This document shows positions 42,532 through 50,700 of a stretch of 64,000 nt of DNA, piece by piece. The notes under the pieces were generated by a model that saw nothing but the letters and a program-made list of their open reading frames with translations, made no database searches and was not told where the DNA came from. The DNA lies in contig CP007053.1 in the NCBI GenBank assembly GCA_000242935.3, positions 682,001 to 746,000 of the forward strand, given 5' to 3'. The DNA comes from Opitutaceae bacterium TAV5 (GTDB taxonomy: Bacteria; Verrucomicrobiota; Verrucomicrobiia; Opitutales; Opitutaceae). The translations under genes and the position numbers were made by a program. Each line of letters opens with the position of its first letter. Within the stretch, counting starts at the first letter, position 1.

Positions 42532-43371
42532 ATGCCTACCATCCCCAAACGAGTCTCGGACCGGCTTGCTGCCGGCATCAGGAAGTTCCAACCCGTATTT
42601 CTTGCAGCCAAGAATCGTGATGTAAACGAATCTGACACGGTTGTGATACTCAACGATGTCTTCGCGGAAATCCTTGGTTACGATAAATACTTTGAAGTTA
42701 CCAGCGAGTTTGCCATTCGTGGCACCTACTGCGACCTCGCCATCAAGCTGGATTCCAAGCTCCAGATTCTGGTTGAAGTCAAGGCGGTGGGCATCGACCT
42801 GAAAGATCAGCACGTCAAGCAGGCTGTCGACTATGCTGCCAACCAGGGCGTGGAGTGGGTTATTCTCACCAATGGCATTCAATGGCGCATATATCGGGTC
42901 ATTTTTGCCAAACCCATCGATCAGGAACTGGTCTGCGAATTCAATTTTCTGGAGCTGAGTCCCAAAAGCGAAGACCAGTTGGGCTTGCTTTACCTCATCA
43001 CCAAGGAGGGCTGGCTAAAGTCGGTCATGAATGATTTTTACCAACAACGACAGGCTCTGAGCAGGTTTTACATTGGTGCCGTCCTTCTGACCGAACCTGT
43101 TCTCAGTGCGATCCGCCGCGAACTCAAACGGGTTTCGCCAGATGTCCGCATCGAAGTTGACCAGATCGAGACCGTTCTGAAACAGGAAGTCATCAAACGT
43201 GATGTACTGGAAGGCGACAAACACATCGAAGCCACCCGGACTCTCGCACGCATTGCCAACAGAGCCTTGCGTGCGGCCAAAACAACTACGGCGCCACAAC
43301 CTTCCCCGGCATCTGCGCCAGAGTCCCCTTCCCCTTCTGCCTCGGCTGTTCCATCGCTGGCATCGCCATAG
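42532..43371 (+). CDS. HsdR N-terminal-like nuclease domain protein (PD-(D/E)xK)
   Basis: A 279-residue protein resembling the N-terminal nuclease domain of type I restriction subunit R or predicted type IV restriction enzymes. D68 (TYCDLAI) and E82-x-K84 (LVEVKAVG) fit the PD-(D/E)xK active site, and the YAANQGVEWVILTNG stretch is typical. No helicase or specificity subunit is nearby. The C-terminus after about residue 240 is Pro/Ser/Ala-rich. Codon use is visibly less GC-rich than in ftsZ, which suggests transfer. It stands between the dcw cluster and the CRISPR array, so a defence role is plausible but not shown. Confidence 0.7.
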   Translation: MPTIPKRVSDRLAAGIRKFQPVFLAAKNRDVNESDTVVILNDVFAEILGYDKYFEVTSEFAIRGTYCDLAIKLDSKLQILVEVKAVGIDLKDQHVKQAVDYAANQGVEWVILTNGIQWRIYRVIFAKPIDQELVCEFNFLELSPKSEDQLGLLYLITKEGWLKSVMNDFYQQRQALSRFYIGAVLLTEPVLSAIRRELKRVSPDVRIEVDQIETVLKQEVIKRDVLEGDKHIEATRTLARIANRALRAAKTTTAPQPSPASAPESPSPSASAVPSLASP

Positions 43372-43441
43372 TCCTTGAGATTGTCGAGGGAGGTAGAGAG
43401 AACGAACGAGCTGTGTTGTATCCAATACGAGGTATCCTTTC

Positions 43442-43470
43442 TTGAAACGATGGCTGAATAAGAGTGATAG
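43442..43470 (+). promoter_or_regulatory. Candidate CRISPR array promoter
   Basis: TTGAAA at 43442 and TGATAG at 43465 are separated by 17 bp and lie about 30-40 bp before the first, degenerate repeat. This AT-richer 130-bp stretch would act as the leader if the array is read on the + strand. It is an unverified sigma-70-type match. Confidence 0.35.
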
Positions 43471-43501
43471 AGTTGACCCAATTTCTCTGTTTTCACCTCG
43501 C

Positions 43502-45232
43502 ATTCTTCATCAATGGTGAAACGGCATTCACTGCGGCGATGAAATTCTTCGCCTCATGGAAAAACATCCACTGCCGCCTGACGATTCGTGAAACGGCATT
43601 CGCTGCGGCAATAGTCTCTGGAAATGTTATAGTAGCTCCTACACCGCCTGACGATTCGTGAAACGGCATTCGCTGCGGCAAGAAAAAGAGTCGTGGTGTT
43701 GGCGCGGGTCAGACCCGCCTGACGATTCGTGAAACGGCATTCGCTGCGGCAATGTAACGCCTGGAGCATGGCTTGACCCGAACCCCGCCTGACGATTCGT
43801 GAAACGGCATTCGCTGCGGCAATATACGTCTGATTAAAGGTATGGGATTCCCTGTTCCGCCTGACGATTCGTGAAACGGCATTCGCTGCGGCTCTCAGTC
43901 AATTCGAATATGATGCGGGGTACTGGCCGCCTGACGATTCGTGAAACGGCATTCGCTGCGGCGCTCCACAAAAGCGATTATCATTTCCCGGTTATACCGC
44001 CTGACGATTCGTGAAACGGCATTCGCTGCGGCGTGCCCGGCCATGCGGTTATCGGTCTCGATGGCCTTCCGCCTGACGATTCGTGAAACGGCATTCGCTG
44101 CGGCTCGCGGGGAAACGAGTGCGTAGTCGATCGTCACCCGCCTGACGATTCGTGAAACGGCATTCGCTGCGGCGTAGCTGTCGCCGTCTTTCTTGTATTC
44201 TTTTTTCCGCCTGACGATTCGTGAAACGGCATTCGCTGCGGCGATCGGACAATCACGCCAGACATTGCCGGTCATGATCCGCCTGACGATTCGTGAAACG
44301 GCATTCGCTGCGGCTTGGCGACCTTCAGGCGAGCGTTATTGGCGGCATAGACCGCCTGACGATTCGTGAAACGGCATTCGCTGCGGCAAAAATGGCGAAA
44401 CCGAAGCCGCCGACGCGATACACCGCCTGACGATTCGTGAAACGGCATTCGCTGCGGCATGTCAATTTTGGTAACACTTCGCCTTGGCACCACCGCCTGA
44501 CGATTCGTGAAACGGCATTCGCTGCGGCATGTCAATTTTGGTAACACTTCGCCTTGGCACCACCGCCTGACGATTCGTGAAACGGCATTCGCTGCGGCAG
44601 CACGTGGGGTTTTTGCTCTCACAAAGTAAATTCCGCCTGACGATTCGTGAAACGGCATTCGCTGCGGCATAGCATCGGCGAGTGTGTCTGACAGTCCTAC
44701 TCCGCCTGACGATTCGTGAAACGGCATTCGCTGCGGCGGCGAACCCTCGTCAACCGCGACCTCAAGATGGCACACCGCCTGACGATTCGTGAAACGGCAT
44801 TCGCTGCGGCAACGCATCACGCGCCTCCGGCTCCATTTCCTTGCCCCGCCTGACGATTCGTGAAACGGCATTCGCTGCGGCTCCGCTCACAGGGGCAATC
44901 TACGCTCAGGAGATGCCGCCTGACGATTCGTGAAACGGCATTCGCTGCGGCGAAAACGCCCCGAAACACAGTTCCCGAATTCAAATCCGCCTGACGATTC
45001 GTGAAACGGCATTCGCTGCGGCAGCACAATTCCGAGAAACGGTTTCAGGATCATACCGCCTGACGATTCGTGAAACGGCATTCGCTGCGGCGCCAGCGTT
45101 CCCTGCGATGCTGTTGCGAAATCCCCCCGCCTGACGATTCGTGAAACGGCATTCGCTGCGGCTTGCACTGCGTGGTGAAAGAGTTCAAAGCGTCCACCGC
45201 CTGACGATTCGTGAAACGGCATTCGCTGCGGC
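43502..45232 (+). CRISPR. CRISPR array, 25 repeats of 36 bp, 24 spacers of 33-37 bp
   Basis: Repeat units start with CCGCCTGACG and end with CGCTGCGGC. Starts: 43502 (degenerate), 43574, 43644, 43715, 43785, 43857, 43927, 43997, 44069, 44138, 44207, 44279, 44352, 44423, 44493, 44563, 44633, 44702, 44775, 44846, 44916, 44987, 45056, 45127 and 45197. Twenty-four copies appear identical. The one at 43502 keeps only the last 22 bp, with one change. Spacers 44459-44492 and 44529-44562 are identical. + strand transcription is inferred from the tracrRNA candidate and from the 3' end of the repeat (GGCATT...GC), which resembles that of Bacillus Cas12b repeats. Confidence 0.97.
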
Positions 45233-45285
45233 CCGTGCTCGCACGGTATGCTGAAAAACAACGAATTACATCATCCCGTGCGAGC
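45233..45285. other. Stem-loop region abutting the last CRISPR repeat
   Basis: CCGTGC-TC-GCACGG (45233-45246) is a perfect hairpin starting on the base after the last repeat. Its right part, GCTCGCACGG (45237-45246), is also complementary to CCGTGCGAGC (45276-45285). It may end the array transcript or anchor spacer integration. Confidence 0.5.
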
Positions 45286-45299
45286 GTGCCTCGATTTTG

Positions 45300-45415
45300 A
45301 GCCGGGTACGCCTTGTTAGGTCGGCCAGTTCGCCCGAACATCTCCTCTGTAAAAGTGGCCGCGAGCGCCTCCCCAAGAGAAACTCGCTATCCGCAGCACT
45401 CGCCGTTTCAAAAAA
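45300..45415 (+). ncRNA. Candidate tracrRNA of the type V-B system
   Basis: An anti-repeat at 45391-45410 (CCGCAGCACTCGCCGTTTCA) pairs with the crRNA repeat over 9 + 7 bp around a 4-nt internal loop. Just upstream, GAGAAACTCGCTAT (45377-45390) resembles the GAGAAACTCCTAT I recall from Bacillus Cas12b tracrRNA, and GGCCGC (45357-45362) could pair with the repeat 3' end, as GTGCT does there. These features occur in the same order, which also fixes the + strand. Ends are approximate; no promoter or terminator is certain. Confidence 0.65.
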
Positions 45416-45552
45416 CGTCTCCAGCCCAATGGCGGTAGGATGGATGATCATTGGCCTTAGCCGCATAAAGGTCTGCTGAGTTCGGCCAAAACGTCAATTG
45501 TTCTTCATAGAGGTCCGTCTGTTTTCAGCCTCTTCAACACGTGGGTTATGGG

Positions 45553-45849
45553 TCAGATAATCGTCACTCGCGAGCGCACGGTATAAGGGAGCCCAAGCGT
45601 GGCGATGATCAACGTGGCATCGTTGGCTTCGGGGCCAAGCGAAACAAATAACACCTGGTCTTGGTCGGCATTAATCGTGTCGCGCAAATCAGCCTTCGCC
45701 TGTTCAAGACGAAGATCGTCCAAAGGACATTCGAAAACCGAGTATTGCAGACGCGTGCCATAGCTCTCCAGCAGCTTGGCCACTTGGCGCAATCGCTTCG
45801 GATTGGCGATGTCGTAACACACAAGATAACGGCGGCGGGGATCTGACAT
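45553..45849 (-). CDS. cas2: CRISPR-associated endonuclease Cas2
   Basis: A 98-residue ferredoxin-fold adaptation protein. It starts with MSDPRRRYLVCYDI, with the conserved Asp in the first strand, and contains RLQYSVFECPL. It forms the integrase complex with Cas1. ATG 45849 lies 5 bp after the cas4-cas1 stop; a TTG at 45858 would overlap it. It is the last gene of the cas operon on the - strand. Confidence 0.95.
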   Translation of the reverse strand: MSDPRRRYLVCYDIANPKRLRQVAKLLESYGTRLQYSVFECPLDDLRLEQAKADLRDTINADQDQVLFVSLGPEANDATLIIATLGLPYTVRSRVTII

Positions 45850-45854
45850 CGGAA

Positions 45855-47711
45855 TCAACGGGTGGTGAATCCGTGGTAGCGGAAGGCGTCACCGCGCACA
45901 TAGCGCCATAGCTGGCGCGCCTGCACTTCAAGCATCCGTCGATAGCTCATCTTGTAACCAAATTCAGGATGGCTGACTTCGCTGTCGAGACGCCGGAACC
46001 ATGCCTCCCAAAAACGCCGGCGGCCCCGATCATTGAGCGCGGTGCCATTGGCCGACCGGATAAAGTCCCCTTCGTCGAGTTCGCCACGGTTGATGAGATT
46101 CAGGGCAACACTGTCGGCGATGAGAGGGCGAAACTCCTCCATCAGATCGAGAGCGAGTGCGGGGCGCCCGTAACGCGGCTGGTGCATGAAGCCGAAAAAC
46201 GGGTCTAGGCCAACAGCGTGGCAGACGCCGGCAAGTTCCTTGGACAACACGCTGTAACCGAACGAAAGCAGGGCGTTGACCGGGTCGCGCGGCGGGCGGC
46301 GATTGCGTCCGGAAAAATCAAAGGCCCAGGCCGCCCGTTCTTTCAGCATGGTGGGAAAATACTGGAAATAGAAATGCGCGGCGATGCCCTCGATGCCGAG
46401 GAGTTCGTCGAGCGAAGTCGCCTCACTGGTGGCGTCGCGCAGACGGGCGAGTTCGCGCAAGACGCCCTCCCCGGGCTCGCCGTTACGCATGAGGAGGACG
46501 CGCTGGTTATGGATCTTGGCCCGAATCGCCTCGCAGGCGAGACGGAGACGGCCAAAGGGTTCGCGAAACAGGGTGTATTGCCCGAGACGCGCATCCACGC
46601 CGGATGCGGGCAGGCCGCGGAGGAGGCCAAGAAAGCGGCCGCTGGGCGCAAAATAGGAGACGTCGATATCCTCCTCAAGGGCGGTCTGCACAGCATGCGC
46701 CGTGAGTTGCACGGCTCCGTAAACGTAAATGGCCCGGAGTTGATGAACCGGAAGCTTGCGCAAAACCTCACCCTTGACGGACACGGTAAACTCACCGCCG
46801 CTTTGTCCGATCATCGCTCCCGGAGTCTGGACAACCAACAATTCTCCATCGAGCCGCGGGGGACGGGGAGGCTGGCTGGCAAGATCGGGTGGTGGCTCGG
46901 TGTCAGGTTCGGAGATTTGGTGAATGGCGGCGGCGTCATCCTCAAAGCCCGGCAACATGGGGGTGTGGCCGGCTCCCCGCGGCGTGCTGCGATGGCGGCA
47001 CCACCAGGCGGACTCGCGGGGAAGGCAAAGCGCATAGGAGGAACAATGGAGGCAGCGGACGTCAGAGACGAGCGGCGGAGGTATGCGCCCCGAGGTTGCA
47101 ACGGCGCGGGCCTCTTCGAGGGCGGAACGGGTGCGGGCGTAGAGGGCGTCATCGAGCGGGAAGGTGACACGCCGGCGATCGGCAGCGTAATAGACCGTCG
47201 CCATGGGCGCAACGCGCGCACCATCGGCAGCCAGGAGAAGAGCGTAGGCGGCAAGTTGCACGGTGTCGTTTTCCTTGGGAGCGAGCGTGCCGTCGTCGAG
47301 GCGGAAGGCGGAACCTTTTTTGTAGTCGACGAGTTCGAGTCCGTCGGGGCCTCCCTCCACGATATCCACCACGCCAACGAGACCGAGTTGGGCGTTTTCC
47401 AGGCGAAGGCTGCGTATGTGCGCGCCTTCAGGGAGACCAGTGCGAAGTGCCTCGGCTTTTTCATCATCGTAACGCGTAGGTTTGTCGGCGTGACGATGCA
47501 CGGCGCTGCCGGCAATGGTGTCGGCATTTTCCTCAAAGAGATTCTCGACCCACTGGAGATAAAAAAGCCGCGGACAGTAGAGATAGTTGTGAAGGCGGCG
47601 CACCGGCATCGGCGGCAGCGGATCGCGATCTGCGGGAGTGTTGGAGGATGGAAGGGAACTACAGGTTGCCGGCGCCGATCCGGGACATGAGGTGGAGGTT
47701 ATATCACGCAT
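45855..47711 (-). CDS. cas4-cas1: Cas4-Cas1 fusion protein
   Basis: 618 residues. The N-terminal Cas4 part (about 35-260) is a RecB-like Fe-S nuclease: YCPRLFYLQW with Cys 46, the nuclease motif GVVDIVEG...LELVDYKKG, and the cysteine cluster CLHCSSYALC. The C-terminal Cas1 part (about 285-618) is the spacer integrase with metal ligands E441 (GIEG), H510 (FMHQPRYG) and D522 (ALDLMEEFRP). Such fusions are typical of subtype V-B and a few type I subtypes; Cas4 selects and trims prespacers by PAM. The first 34 residues look unlike a protein, so an ATG at 47609 (MPVRRLHNYLYC) may be the real start. Confidence 0.95.
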   Translation of the reverse strand: MRDITSTSCPGSAPATCSSLPSSNTPADRDPLPPMPVRRLHNYLYCPRLFYLQWVENLFEENADTIAGSAVHRHADKPTRYDDEKAEALRTGLPEGAHIRSLRLENAQLGLVGVVDIVEGGPDGLELVDYKKGSAFRLDDGTLAPKENDTVQLAAYALLLAADGARVAPMATVYYAADRRRVTFPLDDALYARTRSALEEARAVATSGRIPPPLVSDVRCLHCSSYALCLPRESAWWCRHRSTPRGAGHTPMLPGFEDDAAAIHQISEPDTEPPPDLASQPPRPPRLDGELLVVQTPGAMIGQSGGEFTVSVKGEVLRKLPVHQLRAIYVYGAVQLTAHAVQTALEEDIDVSYFAPSGRFLGLLRGLPASGVDARLGQYTLFREPFGRLRLACEAIRAKIHNQRVLLMRNGEPGEGVLRELARLRDATSEATSLDELLGIEGIAAHFYFQYFPTMLKERAAWAFDFSGRNRRPPRDPVNALLSFGYSVLSKELAGVCHAVGLDPFFGFMHQPRYGRPALALDLMEEFRPLIADSVALNLINRGELDEGDFIRSANGTALNDRGRRRFWEAWFRRLDSEVSHPEFGYKMSYRRMLEVQARQLWRYVRGDAFRYHGFTTR

Positions 47712-47756
47712 GGGGCAGAGGGATTGAGGGGAGACTCAGATGTAATGAAGCAATGG

Positions 47757-50700
47757 TTACATCGGAATGTCGTCCTCCTCTTCGTTCCTGTTGTTATCTG
47801 TTACTGTCTCGTTGAGTCTGGCAACGCGGTTCCATGCACGTTGCTTGACGGAGGCCCAAAGGCCACGCCCGGTGGCGAATTTTTGCGAGACTCCTTCGAT
47901 CGTGACTCGCTCGAAGTTGGCGACACCGGCGATGTCCACAAACAGGTTGGATACCCGTTCGGGCAACGCATCGGAATCTTCGGGAGAGGCGCCGTTGTTC
48001 GGAGTGGAGAGTGTCACCGCCGGAGCTCCTCCAGGCCAGCGGGCTTTCTCGCGCTGAGTGCCGAGACGCAAGCTCAGGATGCGTTTTTTGTTTTCGGCAC
48101 GGAGCCGGTGATGGATGTCGTGGCGGTCGGGAGCCGCGATGCCCCGGAGGGCGATGTTGATGGCGGCGTTCAGATCGGCCTGCATGGGTGTGGCGTCCCC
48201 GAGGGGGACAAACACAGGGCCGCCGGGGAGCGGCGCGAGGAGCGTGCGCCAAGGTTTTCCCGGGACATGCCCGGCGTTGAACCGGTCGAGCCGGTCAAAG
48301 AGTCCCCGGACGGCGCGAGCCTCGTCGAGCACCGTCTTTTCGAGTCTTTTTCCGTCTTCCTCGTGGGCCTTGAGGCGGGCGAGGATGCGGCTCCATGGCA
48401 TCCGGTGACGGTGGTCCGGTGTCAGATGGACGGCCCGGAATCCGGCCGAGCCGTCCCGGGAAGAAAAACGCGATGAGTAGGCCGCCGGGACGGCGAGGAC
48501 GGGGATGCCGTAGGTCTCGCAGAGCTGACGGAGTTTTTGCACGATCTGGCGATGGCACCACTGCATGAGACGGGTGTTTTCACTACGAGCACGATCCTGC
48601 GAGCTGAGATAACGGGAGAGGTTTTCGATGACGACAAAATCAGCGGGCGCACGAAAGCGTTCGTATTCGCCATGGATGTCGCGATGGCGGCGTTCGGCGC
48701 GGTCTTTTGAGGGGGCGCGGAGTCGAACACCGAGAGCGGCGGCGAGGATGGCATGCGCGGTTTGGTCAACGCGCTGGTCCCGGAGACGGTTGATCTTTTC
48801 GAGGAGCGCGGGACAGGGATCGGCGATTTCCTCGCCCTTGGCGGGGCGTCCGAGCACGGGACGCTCTCCGGGTTTGTGACGCAGGGCACGGTTGAGGGAT
48901 TGGCAGCGACGACGGAGTTCTTCGATTTGCTCGATACGCTCGTGAGAGATGCCGCGTTGTCCGGCGACAAGACGCTTGGTGTCATCCGTACCGGGATCGC
49001 TCTGCGCAAGGATGTGGCAATCCGGGACCTCGACATGGGGCCGCCATTCCCATCGGCGTCCGCGAAGGGGAAGGATCAAGTTGGCGATCTGAACGAAGGA
49101 TCGCCGGATGATGTCACGCTGGGAAAGGAGGGCTTCGTCGGTGCTTTTGATGGCATCGTCGCGAGCCAAGGGCGGAAGCGGAGAAGGCTTCTCCCCGGCA
49201 CGCTCGGCATGGATTTCATCAAGGGCCTTGTCCGATTCTGCAAGGTCGCGCAACCGCCAGCTCCGGTTCTGGAGACGGGCAAGACGGGCCTGAGCGCGGC
49301 GAAGGGCGACGAGAAGTTTATCGTTTATTTCCGGATACGAATGGCGCCGGGGATCGGCGCCGAGGAGTTCGTCGGGATTTTGGCCAAGGCGAAGGATGAT
49401 ATTGCGGGCGTCTTCCCATTCGAGAAGAGACGCGTTTCGCCCGCGTTCACCATAGGGTTCCTGAACGAGTTTTCCCCGGACAAAGAGCCGGGCATCCTCC
49501 CCGGGCAGGCGGATCATGCGAGCGTCGGCAAGGCTGGCATACCAGGTGCGTCCGTCGGCCTCACCAATGATGCGGTGGACCGGCTTGGCCGGTTTTTGCG
49601 CAGTGACGTTGAGAAGAGCGAGCGCCCCGGCATCGCGCGTGCCGAGATCCACGCCGAGTACGGTGAAGTGATCGCGGTCCTGGTGCCAAGGTATGTGGGT
49701 TTTCCCCTTGGCGGTTTTTACAGCACCGTCGGCGGGCCATCGGAGAGCGAATGGATCTTCGCGGGAGCCGAAGAACTGGTTTTGCCAGCGACCGGCGTTG
49801 CCCAGTTGTTCGACAAGAGCGGCTGGTTCGAGGGTGACAGGAAGATTGAGGAGGATGCGACGCTCACCGGAAAGGGTGACGTCGGGCATGAGGAAGACCG
49901 GCATGCCTGTGAGGTCTTGCGGAAGCGTCGGGAGAGGGGCGAGGGCTTCCATCATGGGCTGGAGCCAAGGGACGGCTTCCAGGGCTTCGTTGCCGTCGGT
50001 GTCAGGTCGGCGGAGTCCGTCACGAAGAAGGCGGGGAGCGGAGTAATGGATGCGGACGTGGGTTGCCCGCCAGCGGTTCCCGTCCGCCGCGTTACGGGCG
50101 GCGATTTCGGTGGTAAAGGTGTTGTGGCCGCGCTCCGTCTGCCCGGGTTCGTGGCGATTGGCGGAGCGGGAGCCGGCCCCGAATTTGCTGACGGCATTGA
50201 AATCGTATTGCCTTCTTGAATACTCAGGATCGGCCGGAGTGAGTTTGACTGGAGCCTTGAGGGCGTCGATGTCTTCCTGGAGTTCGGCTTCTTGCACAAG
50301 GGCGGCGAGCGGATCGTCGGCAAAACCGGCATCGGCCCATTGGCGGGCGGTTTCGACGTCAGGAGCCTGCCAGATGGGCCAGTATTTCGGGTTTTGGATG
50401 AGTTCGTTGAAGAGTTGGACGCTGCCGATGGTGGTGGAGTTGTCGGTCTGGAACTGGCGGAGTTCGCCGGCTAGTTTTTCTTTCAACTCGCTGGAAAAGA
50501 CCGTGCCAGCGGGGGCATGGCCGCGCCAGATGCGGCGCAGCTCGCGGAAACCGCGAATGGTGCGGCGTTGGAGACCATAGGAGACGGCTTCGCCATCGGT
50601 GAGTGCGGTGTCGACCTTGATATTCTGGAGAAGTTCGCGGAGGAGGGGGATGCGGAGATCGTTTGCGAGAATGGGGGGCGGTTCGGCTTCGCCGGTCGTG

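Noticed and set aside
43493-45341. Several small reading frames on the - strand with repeated RSECRFTNRQA and AANAVSRIVRR
   Set aside because: They are translations of the CRISPR repeat in different frames, not genes.
45391-45410. tracrRNA on the - strand pairing with a - strand crRNA
   Set aside because: Pairing alone allows both strands, but the GAGAAACTC stretch and the 3' end of the repeat resemble known V-B RNAs only on the + strand. The degenerate repeat at 43502 argues the other way, so it is kept as an open question in the findings.
46218-47690. A 490-codon + strand frame opposite cas4-cas1
   Set aside because: Antisense shadow; it has no recognisable motif, while the - strand carries all Cas4 and Cas1 residues.
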